NCBI GenBank assembly: GCA_003661015.1 | Contig: QMVI01000007.1 | Span: 1 to 17,867, forward strand | Origin: Methanosarcinales archaeon | GTDB lineage: Archaea; Halobacteriota; Methanosarcinia; DSM-18856; Methermicoccaceae | Direction of reading: 5' to 3' | DNA: 17,867 nt | In this document: positions 1 through 7,839 of the stretch, in pieces | Numbering within the stretch: the first letter of the stretch is position 1 | Layout of the letters: each line of letters opens with the position of its first letter | Translations under genes and position numbers: made by a program | Notes under the pieces: model-generated | Seen by the model: the letters and a program-made list of their open reading frames with translations, nothing else | The model's database searches: none | Told to the model about the DNA's origin: nothing

Positions 1-442
1 CTATCTCAACAAAGACAAGAGGAATGTCTACCTCGGTGGGCCCATGATGTGTTGCTTCCATGACAACTTTCCACTCACTTTCCTGAGCGTATCTCATCAG
101 ATTCAGAAGTATTGTTCTCATGAGATGTGGGGATGGCACACACAACGAAGACCCATACGCTCCGGTGAAATGGGTTGTAAAAATCTTTCCAGATGTATCG
201 CTCTTGTGTCTGGACGCAAATATGAGAGAATCTACATGAAAACCACTCAATTTTCTGTCAATCCCGTTGAGGTTTGTGAGGTCATCTTTCACATCTACGA
301 TACACACATCCTCTCTCACCCATGTGCTCTCAATCACTTCATCATTTCCCAAATCAATCTCATCCCAATCAGTAATTCTGAGTAGATTATCTTTGATATT
401 CTGGCTTGCTATGTCCAATCTTGAACATACGATAACATACAT
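1..442 (-). CDS. dtdA: D-aminoacyl-tRNA deacylase (archaeal DtdA/Dtd2), N-terminal part
   Basis: This enzyme removes D-amino acids wrongly attached to tRNA, a proofreading step in the cytoplasm. The visible 147 residues start MYVIVCSRLD; the C-terminal part lies beyond the left edge (the family is usually about 270 residues, from memory). Family landmarks seen are CSRLDIASQNI at the N-terminus, FASRHKS near residues 75-81, the THFTGAYG segment near 90-97, and MEATHHGPTE near 128-137, the characteristic histidine-rich block. The ATG at 440-442 lies 7 nt after the stop of the upstream histidine kinase. A GGGTG element inside the kinase's last codons sits about 8 nt upstream and probably serves as ribosome binding site, so the two genes are likely co-transcribed. 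There is no in-frame stop in the visible part. The identification rests on remembered motifs. Confidence 0.88.
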   Translation of the reverse strand, partial: MYVIVCSRLDIASQNIKDNLLRITDWDEIDLGNDEVIESTWVREDVCIVDVKDDLTNLNGIDRKLSGFHVDSLIFASRHKSDTSGKIFTTHFTGAYGSSLCVPSPHLMRTILLNLMRYAQESEWKVVMEATHHGPTEVDIPLVFVEI

Positions 443-449
443 ATTATAT

Positions 450-2363
450 TCACACCCTTCTTGGTACACGGACTCTCACCAAAACAGAGTCCTCTCCAAT
501 CTTCTGCCACTCCATACTTCCCTGATGGAGTTTAGCAATCTCAGAAGCCAAATAAAGTCCAAGCCCGCGTGAGGAAGTTATGTACTCGGGTGATAGCAAT
601 TTTTCAAAATCTGAAAGAGATATGCCCTTCGCAACGAATTCCAATATTGCATCCTCATCTTCGGCTCTCTTGATGATGTTCAATTTTCCTCCCCTCGACG
701 CTCTTATCGAAATATTCTCTACAACATCATATATGAGCTGGCGTAGGCTTGCTTCATCCCCTTTCAAAACAATCTCTTCTCCAGATACTTCAACATTCAG
801 TCCCCTCTGTTCCAGAATAAAGGATAAATCAGACAAAATCTTGTCTATCAGCTTTCCAATGTGTATGTCTCTCCACTCCATCCTCTCATCCTCAATTCTA
901 ACAAGACTCAAAAGCTTACCAACAACTGCTTCCAATTTAGATGTGCTTCTAACCATTGCATTAACCATCCGTGAAAGGTGCTCATCCTTCATGTAATCAC
1001 TGTCTTTTAGGAGGGAAAGATACCCATGAAGTGCTGTCAGTGGGCCTTTGAGGTCATGCAAAGTTATGTCCACAAACTTCATTTTGAGTTCATCGAGTTT
1101 CTTTAACTCATGATAAGCATCCCTTATCGTATTGGAATATCTCCTGATGTCCACATCAAGTCGAGTTCTCTCGATAAGGTGAGACAGTTGGAGACATATT
1201 GACTCGATAAAACTCTCTTGAATCTCACTGTCATTGGCATCAATACCATCCCACCCAAGCTTAAGAACTCCTTCCTCCTCGCCCACAGAAAATGTATGAG
1301 AAATAGAAAGAAGGTCATCAATGTTATCAACATCACCATAACATGCCTTGCACTCCTTCCCAAGAATTATCAAGCCTGCACTTGCGTTGAGATTTCTAAC
1401 AATCGTATTCAGTGCTTCATTCAACACAGCCTGCTCATCATCTCCCTTCACGGACGCAAGTTCATAAAGTGTTCTCAGTTCATTCGCATATCTCTCCATC
1501 TGCTCAACTGCAATACATCTCTCGATGACATACACCAATATCTTCCCCAGCTCCCTCAAAACAAACCTCTCATATTCCGTCCACACCTTTGGGCGGTTGT
1601 TTAGCAAAACAATCACTACACCATTCTCAAAGCACATAGCAAGCAAAGATTCAACCTTTAATCCCTTCAAAATCTCCCTCGTTTTTTCATCCACATCGTC
1701 TGTAGAGGATATGGAGACAAAATTCTCCTCTTCTATCAATTCCCTGAAAACATCAAAATTCACATATTTTATCCTTTCTTTCATTCCTTCTCTATGCTCT
1801 GAGTCCCACACATAAACCTGATTGAGACTATTTTTTGTGAAATGCAAAAGCAGAGTTCCATCAACGCCCATGAATTCTCCAATCCTCTGAAGACACAACT
1901 CTATCCTCTCCTCCAGTTTGCTATCGATAATTGTTGATTCCAGTATCTCGCTGACTACGTTCTCGATTTCAAGCCTGATTTTCAGCCATTCTTCTATGCT
2001 TTTTATGTCTGTGATGTCAAAAACACACCCGAGAATTGCATTCCTTCCCTCATACTCAACTAAAGCGGGTATGATGATGACCCACAACAGACTTCCATCC
2101 TTTCTTATGCCTTTTACAACATGCGAAGTGGGCAATCCCTCAACCCCACCTTTGATTGCTTTATTTGTGAATTCTTCAAGAAGCTCCTGCCCCTCTGGTG
2201 TTATGAGTCTTTTATAATCTGTAAAGAGCAATTCGTCCCGTGTATATCCACTCATCTCACAAAATGCTCTGTTTACGAATTTGAAAAAACCGTCTTGGTA
2301 TATGTAAACCCCGATAGGTAACGATTCTAACATCGACATGTTCATGCTATTTATTTCCATCAC
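450..2363 (-). CDS. PAS/GAF sensor histidine kinase
   Basis: This is a 637-residue signalling kinase. Residues about 10-125 look like a PAS domain (IGVYIYQDGFFKFVNRAFCE, then a PAC-like tail ending VFDITDIKSIEEW). Residues about 130-285 look like a GAF domain and about 290-400 like a second, weaker GAF-like region after a coiled coil. The HisKA domain carries the phospho-acceptor His436 in LHDLKGPL. The C-terminal ATPase domain has an N box with Asn550 (VVENI) and a G2-like box SSRGLGLYLASEI. The usual G1 DxGxG motif is not evident: the corresponding place reads VAKGISLSD. I see no transmembrane segment, so it is probably a soluble sensor; the ligand is unknown. No response regulator is adjacent. 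The start is GTG at 2363 or the next-codon ATG at 2360. The TATA-like element at 2381-2390 fits a leaderless message from the ATG. Confidence 0.88.
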   Translation of the reverse strand: MMEINSMNMSMLESLPIGVYIYQDGFFKFVNRAFCEMSGYTRDELLFTDYKRLITPEGQELLEEFTNKAIKGGVEGLPTSHVVKGIRKDGSLLWVIIIPALVEYEGRNAILGCVFDITDIKSIEEWLKIRLEIENVVSEILESTIIDSKLEERIELCLQRIGEFMGVDGTLLLHFTKNSLNQVYVWDSEHREGMKERIKYVNFDVFRELIEEENFVSISSTDDVDEKTREILKGLKVESLLAMCFENGVVIVLLNNRPKVWTEYERFVLRELGKILVYVIERCIAVEQMERYANELRTLYELASVKGDDEQAVLNEALNTIVRNLNASAGLIILGKECKACYGDVDNIDDLLSISHTFSVGEEEGVLKLGWDGIDANDSEIQESFIESICLQLSHLIERTRLDVDIRRYSNTIRDAYHELKKLDELKMKFVDITLHDLKGPLTALHGYLSLLKDSDYMKDEHLSRMVNAMVRSTSKLEAVVGKLLSLVRIEDERMEWRDIHIGKLIDKILSDLSFILEQRGLNVEVSGEEIVLKGDEASLRQLIYDVVENISIRASRGGKLNIIKRAEDEDAILEFVAKGISLSDFEKLLSPEYITSSRGLGLYLASEIAKLHQGSMEWQKIGEDSVLVRVRVPRRV

Positions 2364-2423
2364 AGTATTTCTTGTTATGACATAAATATTAACATAACGT
2401 TAATTGTGGGATGGTGATGCAAG
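2364..2423. promoter_or_regulatory. Divergent promoter region with two inverted repeats
   Basis: This 60-base spacer separates the minus-strand histidine kinase from the plus-strand translin operon. The AT-rich block around 2381-2393 reads as a TATA-like element on both strands. It lies about 26 nt from the kinase ATG (leaderless) and about 38 nt from the translin ATG, leaving a short leader with the ribosome binding site GGTGATG at 2413-2419. Two inverted repeats overlap it: TTATGACATAA at 2375-2385 and TTAACATAACGTTAA at 2389-2403 (arms TTAAC/GTTAA). They are candidates for a regulator site covering both promoters. This is inference from position and symmetry only. Confidence 0.5.
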
Positions 2424-3065
2424 ATGGACATGCAAAAAATAATCGAAAGGATGGAAAAGAGGGACTCAGCGAGGGAGGATGCAATAAAACTAACAAGAGA
2501 GATTACAAGATTATCTGCAAGAGCAATCAGACAGATACACCGTTCTCTCGATAACCTGAGTGAGATTGAGGAAAGTAAAAACTCGATAAAAAAGGCAAGA
2601 AAATTGTTGGAAGAGGTGAATGAGACATTAAAAGACCTGCCTGAAATATACTATGCTGGATTTGTTGAGAGTGCACAACAGGAGTTTGTAGAGGCATCAA
2701 TCACCTTCAACATTGTGAGGGCATTTGAATTTGAAGATGAGAGTGAGGTGAATATACCATCACCGGAAGAGCTGAACGTAACAGATGCCTCATACCTTAA
2801 AGGGCTTGCAGATGCGATTGGGGAATGTAGAAGATACATCATATCACTGTTAATGAAGAAAGAGACAGTAAAGGCATAGAGAGTGCTCGCTCTGTGCGAA
2901 GAGCTTCATCATGCGCTCATGGAGTTTGACTTTCCAGACGCCCTCACACACGGACTGAGGCACAAGACTGATATTGCATCCCAGCTCATAGATAAAACGA
3001 GAAGCGATATAGTTTCGGTACTTGCTGCAGATAGAATTGAAAAGGTGGTGAAAAACATTGGGTGA
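2424..3065 (+). CDS. Translin-family protein with an in-frame TAG at codon 152
   Basis: This is an archaeal translin-type helical protein, a family of single-stranded nucleic-acid binding or RNA-processing proteins. Read through the TAG at 2877-2879 it is 213 residues. The first 151 residues are helical (REDAIKLTREITRLSARAIR, then EIYYAGFVESAQQEFVEA and DASYLKGLADAIGECRRYI). After the stop the same frame continues with RVLALCEELHHALMEFDFPD and ALTHGLRHKTDIASQLIDKT, the C-terminal helices of the same family. The TAG therefore replaces a single residue, near the start of the penultimate helix. ATG 2424 has a strong GGTGAT site 5 nt upstream. The end (TGA 3063-3065) overlaps the archease start by 8 bases. 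A GTG at 2883 could in principle reinitiate a 60-residue fragment, but I see no good ribosome binding site for it. It could be a readthrough gene, a pyrrolysine protein or a recent pseudogene. Confidence 0.8.
2877..2879 (+). other. In-frame TAG codon, probable sense codon (pyrrolysine?)
   Basis: The context is GCA TAG AGA GTG inside the translin-family gene. The frame stays open for 186 more bases and encodes the expected C-terminal part. The triplet stands where one ordinary helical residue would be. A weak hairpin (AGAG/CTCT arms, 2882-2895) follows; I do not consider it evidence of a dedicated recoding element. Confidence 0.6.
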
Positions 3066-3474
3066 ATTCTGGTTTGATGAACACACAGCAGATGTGAAGT
3101 TTCATGCAAAAGGGGAGAGTATTGAAGACCTCTTTGAGAGCTCGGCACTTGCACTCTTTGAGGCAATGGTTGATACAAGCAAAGTTGAACCAAAAGAAGA
3201 AAGGATAATTGAAATCGAGGGATGGGGCAAAGAGCTCACTGAAATTCTTTATGACTTTCTAACAGAACTCATAATCATATTCGAGGTTGAAAAACTTGTA
3301 TTTTCACGGTTTGATGTGAATTTTGAAAACAACAGACTAAAAGCAAGATGCTGGGGAGAGAAGATAGATGTAGAAAAACATGAATTCAGAGGAGATGTGA
3401 AGGCTGTAACGTTTCACGAGCTAACGGTTGAGAAGGAGAATGGATACACTGCAACCGTTGTGCTTGATACATGA
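3058..3474 (+). CDS. Archease (activator of the RtcB tRNA ligase)
   Basis: Archease helps the RNA ligase RtcB to be guanylylated and turn over during tRNA splicing and RNA repair. The 138-residue product has the family hallmarks: DEHTADVKF at residues 7-15, the central ELTEILYDFLTELI segment, WGEKID, and KAVTFHELTVEK near the C-terminus. The TTG start at 3058 lies inside the end of the translin gene, with GGTGGTGA about 6 nt upstream acting as ribosome binding site. The length matches the family. No rtcB is in the window. Co-transcription with translin suggests a small RNA-processing pair at the head of the operon, which is inference. Confidence 0.93.
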   Translation: MGEFWFDEHTADVKFHAKGESIEDLFESSALALFEAMVDTSKVEPKEERIIEIEGWGKELTEILYDFLTELIIIFEVEKLVFSRFDVNFENNRLKARCWGEKIDVEKHEFRGDVKAVTFHELTVEKENGYTATVVLDT

Positions 3475-3484
3475 GGGGGATAGG

Positions 3485-4237
3485 GTGTTAAAAGCACTAT
3501 GTTCTGGAATCTCGCTCCTCTCAAGAATACCAGTTGGAATGGAAGACCTTGACATATCCAAAAAAACTTATCTCTTTGTCCCAATTGGAGGATTTCTCGG
3601 TCTCATAATCGGGACTCTCGCATATTTCTTTGCATTGGTATTTCCCCCAGAACTCTCAGCATTTCTGATATTGGTTGTGGTATACTGGGTGTGTGGTTTC
3701 AACCATCTCGATGGACTGGCTGACATGGGGGACGGAATAATGGCACAAGGAAACAAAGAGAGAAAGATAAGTGCTATGAAGGATGTGAGGTTGGGCGTAG
3801 GTGGGATGGGAACTGTTGTTCTTTACTTGATAGGTCTGTATGCTGTTTTAGTTCTCATCTCTGCCAATGCATCCTTGTCAATGATTGCTATGCTCGTGGG
3901 GGAGATTTGTGCAAAGCATTCTATGGTGATGATGTGCGCAGTTGGAAAACCTATTTCACAGGGGATGGGAGCTCTCTTTCTGAAAAACACCACAAAAAAA
4001 CATTTGCTTTTGAGTTTTATTCTCAGTCTCTTCTTAATCACCCCATTATATTACTTAGGAATGATTATCCCAGGGGTTTTTGCAATTGTTTCCTCAACTC
4101 TTGGCTCGATTTTTCTTCTTTATATAGCTGAAAAGAACTTTGGTGGTGTAAATGGAGATATAATAGGTGCATCTAATGAGATTGGAAGGATTTTGGCACT
4201 TATTGTGATTGGAGGCATTGCATGTATGCACTTGTGA
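3485..4237 (+). CDS. cobS: Adenosylcobinamide-GDP ribazoletransferase (cobalamin synthase)
   Basis: CobS joins adenosylcobinamide-GDP to alpha-ribazole (or its phosphate) at the membrane, the last assembly step of adenosylcobalamin. From the chosen GTG start at 3485 it has 250 residues. Features seen are an N-terminal SGISLLSRIPVG, the metal-binding signature FNHLDGLADMGDG near residues 72-84, KDVRLGVGGMG shortly after, and several hydrophobic membrane segments in the C-terminal two thirds. The GTG was chosen because GAGGGGGAT lies just upstream and family proteins begin near this point; the frame is also open to an ATG at 3428, which would overlap archease. It overlaps cobY by 16 bases, which suggests translational coupling of two consecutive cobamide steps. 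Confidence 0.93.
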   Translation: MLKALCSGISLLSRIPVGMEDLDISKKTYLFVPIGGFLGLIIGTLAYFFALVFPPELSAFLILVVVYWVCGFNHLDGLADMGDGIMAQGNKERKISAMKDVRLGVGGMGTVVLYLIGLYAVLVLISANASLSMIAMLVGEICAKHSMVMMCAVGKPISQGMGALFLKNTTKKHLLLSFILSLFLITPLYYLGMIIPGVFAIVSSTLGSIFLLYIAEKNFGGVNGDIIGASNEIGRILALIVIGGIACMHL

Positions 4238-4839
4238 TGGCTGGTGGGAAAGGGAGGAGGATGAAAAAGGGAGGCATAAAGACAGAAAAGCCATTGATAG
4301 AAATATGTGGGAGACCCATTATAGAACGCATAATCGATGTTATCAATGATGCTCCCTCAATAGACGGGGTGTGTGTGGTGGTTTCACCCCATGTTCCACA
4401 TACCATCAGATGGCTTGCCGACAGAGATATTGAAATGTTCATGGGGAGGGGGGAGGGATACCTGCAAGACATGATGGAGGCGGTTGAGAGCTTGAAAATA
4501 AAAGAGCCATTCATCGTTTGTATGGGAGACCTCCCTCTTCTGAATACGGAACTCATCGAACTCATAGTCAGTGAGTATGGGAAACATGAAGAACCTGCAC
4601 TCTCTGTGCATGTGCCATTGCGTTTATGCAGACAGCTCAATATACACCCTGATACTGTTCTTCAAGGAGACTTGGTTCCTTGCGGTATAAACATACTCAG
4701 GGGAGATATGGTGAGGCATGAACAGGATGAGTACAAATTCGTCATCAATAGAGTGGAAGGTGCTGTCAACATAAACTGGCCACATGATATAACAATAGCA
4801 GAAAAGCTTTGTGGGAGGAAAAGATTATGGATATCATGA
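4222..4839 (+). CDS. cobY: Adenosylcobinamide-phosphate guanylyltransferase (archaeal CobY)
   Basis: CobY transfers GMP from GTP to adenosylcobinamide phosphate, making the substrate of CobS; it is the archaeal replacement for the bacterial CobU activity. The 205-residue protein is a nucleotidyltransferase with the N-terminal signature LVMAGGKGRRM (residues 4-14), KPLIEICGRPIIERII, and an internal VCMGDLPLLN with the metal-binding Asp. The C-terminal NRVEGAVNINWPHD matches the typical end region of the MobA-like fold. The ATG at 4222 lies inside cobS and the gene ends inside the next gene. Position next to cobS supports CobY over a molybdenum-cofactor or sugar nucleotidyltransferase. Confidence 0.9.
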   Translation: MYALVMAGGKGRRMKKGGIKTEKPLIEICGRPIIERIIDVINDAPSIDGVCVVVSPHVPHTIRWLADRDIEMFMGRGEGYLQDMMEAVESLKIKEPFIVCMGDLPLLNTELIELIVSEYGKHEEPALSVHVPLRLCRQLNIHPDTVLQGDLVPCGINILRGDMVRHEQDEYKFVINRVEGAVNINWPHDITIAEKLCGRKRLWIS

Positions 4840-5960
4840 GAGAGATGTTCAACGTACCGGCACAGAATGAGATAAAGAAAGGACTTACAACCGACATCTA
4901 CTTCCTAAGAACCGAAGAAGTTCTCAGAACAAAGAATGTGAATCCCAAAGTCGTGGCTGAGGTCACCTGTACCTCTCACGCAGTTTTTGCAGGTCTTGAT
5001 GAGGTACTGAAGCTGTTGGAAGGATTGCCCATTGATGTTTATGCTGTTCCAGAGGGAACGATAATCCATCCCCGAGAACCAGTTATTTGTATAGAGGGAC
5101 ATTATCTCGACTTTGCAAGATATGAAAACCCACTCCTCGGATTCATATGTCATGCAAGTGGAATTGCAACGAATGCAACCAAAATCAGATAGGCTGCAGG
5201 AGATAAAAAGGTATTCTCATTTGGCACAAGAAGAGTGCATCCTTCACTTGCGATTGTTGTCGAGAGAAGTGCATGGATTGGGGGAGTGGATGGTGTGAGT
5301 AATTATATTGCTGCTCAGAAGCTTGGCATACCTTGTGTTGGAACAATGCCCCATGCCCTCATCATATGCTTTGAAAATCAGGCAGATGCATGGACTGCTT
5401 TTGATGAGGTTCTGCCAAAGGAGGTGCCAAGAGTGTGTCTGTGTGATACATACTACGATGAGAAAACAGAGAGCATAATGGCAGCAGAAGTACTTGGAGA
5501 AAAGCTGGATGGTGTGAGGCTCGATACGACATCATCGAGAAGGGGAAACATGAAAGCAATAGTGGAGGAGGTGAGGTTCGAACTCGACATAAGGGGATAC
5601 GAAGATGTGGAGATAGTTGTGAGTGGGAGTCTGGATGACAACGCAGTTTTAGAGTTGAGGGATGTTGCAGATGCGTTTGGAGTTGGGACGTTCATATCTG
5701 CTGCAAAACCGATAGATTATGCCCTCGATATTGTCGAGAGGGAGGGAGTGCCCTGTGCGAAGAGAGGAAAATTGGGGGGCAGAAAACAGGTGTGGAGAAG
5801 ATGGGAAGACCTATCACATGCACTGACATCTGCAGATGCAAAAATGGAAGGGATGGAACCGATTCTTGAGAAAGTTATGGAAGATGGTGAGATACTCATA
5901 AAGCCAGACCACAACCTCGCAAGAAAGCATCTACTATCCCAGCTCAAATCATTCTTCTGA
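4827..5960 (+). CDS. Nicotinate phosphoribosyltransferase family, in-frame TAG at codon 122
   Basis: The enzyme links nicotinate to PRPP to make nicotinate mononucleotide for NAD synthesis. Read through the TAG it has 377 residues. The order of motifs is complete: KKGLTTDIYFLRTEEVL (17-33), VYAVPEGTIIHPREP (71-85), GFICHASGIATNATKIR up to residue 121, then the TAG, then AAGDK, SFGTRRVHP (131-139), VGTMPHAL, RLDTTSSRRGN (about 231-241), VSGSLDD and FGVGTFISAAKP. Archaeal relatives as I remember them (e.g. the Thermoplasma enzyme) have one leucine-like residue where the TAG lies. The C-terminal zinc ribbon of some relatives is absent. ATG 4827 was chosen over TTG 4809 because GGGAGG lies 8 nt upstream. 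The context with cobY and cobS leaves open a role in base activation for the cobamide lower ligand, but sequence favours nicotinate. Confidence 0.85.
5190..5192 (+). other. In-frame TAG codon, probable sense codon (pyrrolysine?)
   Basis: The context is AAA ATC AGA TAG GCT GCA GGA GAT. Upstream and downstream parts are the two halves of one conserved motif region, without gain or loss of residues. The next possible start in frame is GTG 5235, which lies after the SFGTRR motif, so reinitiation would lose residues conserved in the family. Confidence 0.7.
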
Positions 5961-5972
5961 TTTTTTATTTTT
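5961..5972 (+). terminator. Oligo-T terminator of the translin-cob-NAPRT operon
   Basis: A run of eleven T broken by one A follows directly on the TGA of the phosphoribosyltransferase gene. T-rich tracts are the usual archaeal intrinsic termination signal. It fits the end of the plus-strand operon before the convergent arsA gene. Confidence 0.55.
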
Positions 5973-6015
5973 GAAGCAAGAGATAAAATGTTTCTTTTTC
6001 TCCACAAACCATCTC

Positions 6016-7182
6016 TCATGTTCCTTCAAACTCTATTGTAAGTTTTCCTTCTCTGAATTTGGAGCCTATAATCCTTCTTCCCACCAACGTTGTAGGTAGG
6101 GTTATGATTCTCTTGTAGTTCCCCACAACAACAGCAAGCTCATCACCCTTACTAAAAAGTTCAAGTTCCTCTTTTGATGCAAAAGGCAACATAATCTCAA
6201 GTACGAACTTCTCATCACTCCTTTTGAGAGACGTGGGGGTGTGAATGATTCTAACGTGTGTGGGGTCCTCATCCCTCCCATACAGTTCTCTTGCCACCTC
6301 TTTCAGCGAGTCTATGCCAGAAACCTCACATCTGAGGAGTTTTAACTTTCTGATGGGCAAGGGTGAGAACGATATCTCAGCAAGTTCTATGTACTTGGAC
6401 TGCGAAGAGAGCCACTCAGAGAAGTATGCATCCTGAACCTCATGTGGAATTATCTTGTTTAGAATAATCTCATCAACATGAAGACCGTAAAGCATGAGGT
6501 ACGTATATGCTCGGTGCGACTCCTTTAAGACCATCTTTTCAGGATTGACCACCAGCCTAACAGTTGTGGTTCTTGGATCTGTAAGAATCTGGGATAATCT
6601 ATCTATTCCGCTGTATATTTTCTCAATGGAATCGAAAACGTTGTCCTCTGGGAACGGAACTGACGATACTCTGTTTGCAACCGGCCTTATAACCTTTGCC
6701 ACTTTTTTCCCGACACTAAAAAGATGTTCCATATACCATCTCATAATCTCTGGAAATGACAACAGCTGAAGGGTGCCTGCGGTTGGTGCACAATCCACAA
6801 TCACAACATCATACTTCTCAGAAAGACGTATCAGTCTCAGAAGGTTGAATAGTTCTTCCATTCCCGGAAAGATTGAAAGCTCTTCAGCAACAACGTTGTC
6901 AAGACCCTGAGAAGAGAGAAATGTTTTGAAGTACGTCTGAACAACACCCCAGTTCTTCTTTATCTCACTCTGCACATTCACTTCCAGAGCATCAAGATTA
7001 TCCGACACTGGGGTGGGTTCATCCCCCAGCTCAAATTCAAAAGCATCTGAGAGACTGTGTGCAGAATCAGTGGACATAACAAGTGTATGGTAGCCAAGCT
7101 CAGAACATTTGAGGGCGGTTGCTGCAGATACCGTGCTCTTTCCAACTCCTCCCTTTCCCGTGTATAATATTATTCTCCTCAT
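6016..7182 (-). CDS. ArsA/Get3-type ATPase with C-terminal HSP20-like domain
   Basis: This is a SIMIBI-class ATPase of the ArsA/Get3 family, cytoplasmic and probably a homodimer. Family roles are arsenite efflux ATPase or targeting of tail-anchored membrane proteins. The 388 residues contain the deviant Walker A motif GKGGVGKST at 9-17, the STDSAHSLSDAF switch at 37-48, and VDCAPTAGTLQLL near 129-141. After the ATPase part, residues about 305-388 (from THVRIIHTPTSLKR) form a beta-rich tail resembling the ArsA HSP20-like C-terminal domain seen in single-copy ArsA proteins. I see no paired metal-binding cysteines typical of bacterial ArsA and no arsenic-resistance neighbours, so a Get3-like chaperone role is more likely. 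The ATG at 7182 begins 9 nt after the stop of the upstream hydrolase gene. Confidence 0.9.
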   Translation of the reverse strand: MRRIILYTGKGGVGKSTVSAATALKCSELGYHTLVMSTDSAHSLSDAFEFELGDEPTPVSDNLDALEVNVQSEIKKNWGVVQTYFKTFLSSQGLDNVVAEELSIFPGMEELFNLLRLIRLSEKYDVVIVDCAPTAGTLQLLSFPEIMRWYMEHLFSVGKKVAKVIRPVANRVSSVPFPEDNVFDSIEKIYSGIDRLSQILTDPRTTTVRLVVNPEKMVLKESHRAYTYLMLYGLHVDEIILNKIIPHEVQDAYFSEWLSSQSKYIELAEISFSPLPIRKLKLLRCEVSGIDSLKEVARELYGRDEDPTHVRIIHTPTSLKRSDEKFVLEIMLPFASKEELELFSKGDELAVVVGNYKRIITLPTTLVGRRIIGSKFREGKLTIEFEGT

Positions 7183-7191
7183 TCTTGTATC

Positions 7192-7839
7192 TCATCCTAA
7201 TATTCTGACCTCAACATCCGGAGCATATTTTGAAACGAGTCTTTCGAACTCCTTTGGGTCTCTTTCAAGACCCTTGAGATAGTTGTAATGCATCGGTATC
7301 ACTATCTTCGGCGAGATCAAACTAACAGCTTTGGCAGCATCCTCAACATCCATCGTATAAGTTCCACCTATGGGCAACAATGCAATATCTGCTTTGATAT
7401 CCTTCATCTCCGGAATCAGGTCTGTATCCCCCGCATGATATATTTTGACTCGACCCATTTCAACGATGTACCCAATTCCAAGCCCTCTGGGATGGAACGG
7501 TTTTCCTATGTTGTATGCTGGAACAGCTTCTATTCTAACACCTTTATGTTCCACAACATCCCCCTCTGATATGCTCTGACAACGTATTCCGTGTGCAGAT
7601 AACTTCGTGCAACATCCCCTCGGGCACACAACAATTGTCTCGTCTTTCATCAGCAACCCTATGTTATCCTCCGGACAGTGGTCATAGTGCTCATGGGTTG
7701 ACAGAATTATATCTGCCTTTGGCGGATTCTGTGGGAGCACATACGGGTCTATATACACACATATCTCACCAAACCCAAGAAGGAAGGATGCATGCCCCAG
7801 CCAAGTGATCTCTACTTCATCATATACCGTGCTGTTCAT
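7192..7839 (-). CDS. Metal-dependent hydrolase, UPF0173/metallo-beta-lactamase fold
   Basis: This is a 215-residue member of the UPF0173 branch of metallo-beta-lactamase-fold hydrolases; the substrate is unknown. Motifs seen are WLGHASFLL near residue 13, the metal-binding THEHYDHC (His49, His51, Asp53, His54), the AGDTD motif with Asp138, and a distal PMHYNY with His184. Length and order fit the family. The ATG at 7839 has no ribosome binding site, but a TATA-like TTTATATTC lies about 27 nt upstream, so the message is probably leaderless. It forms an operon with the downstream ATPase gene. Confidence 0.9.
   Translation of the reverse strand: MNSTVYDEVEITWLGHASFLLGFGEICVYIDPYVLPQNPPKADIILSTHEHYDHCPEDNIGLLMKDETIVVCPRGCCTKLSAHGIRCQSISEGDVVEHKGVRIEAVPAYNIGKPFHPRGLGIGYIVEMGRVKIYHAGDTDLIPEMKDIKADIALLPIGGTYTMDVEDAAKAVSLISPKIVIPMHYNYLKGLERDPKEFERLVSKYAPDVEVRILG

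Noticed and set aside
44..572. Plus-strand open frames of about 100 residues at 44-385 and 267-572
   Set aside because: They are antisense to dtdA and to the end of the histidine kinase, with no family resemblance.
2880..2900. Dedicated pyrrolysine insertion hairpin after the translin TAG
   Set aside because: Only a 4-bp stem is visible and no similar structure follows the TAG at 5190. Pyrrolysine insertion is not known to need one in general.
2883..3065. Separate 60-residue gene starting at GTG 2883
   Set aside because: It is in the same frame as the preceding 151-residue part, directly after a TAG, and encodes the missing C-terminal helices of the same translin-type protein. It is treated as one gene.
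5235..5960. Separate 241-residue phosphoribosyltransferase gene starting at GTG 5235
   Set aside because: It starts in the middle of the conserved SFGTRRVHP block and lacks a ribosome binding site; the upstream half is in the same frame.
2424..5960. Pseudogenes from ordinary decay
   Set aside because: The two interrupted genes have no frameshift, no other stop and intact motifs, and their neighbours are intact. One nonsense mutation each, both TAG, is possible but less likely than recoding; kept as the main alternative.
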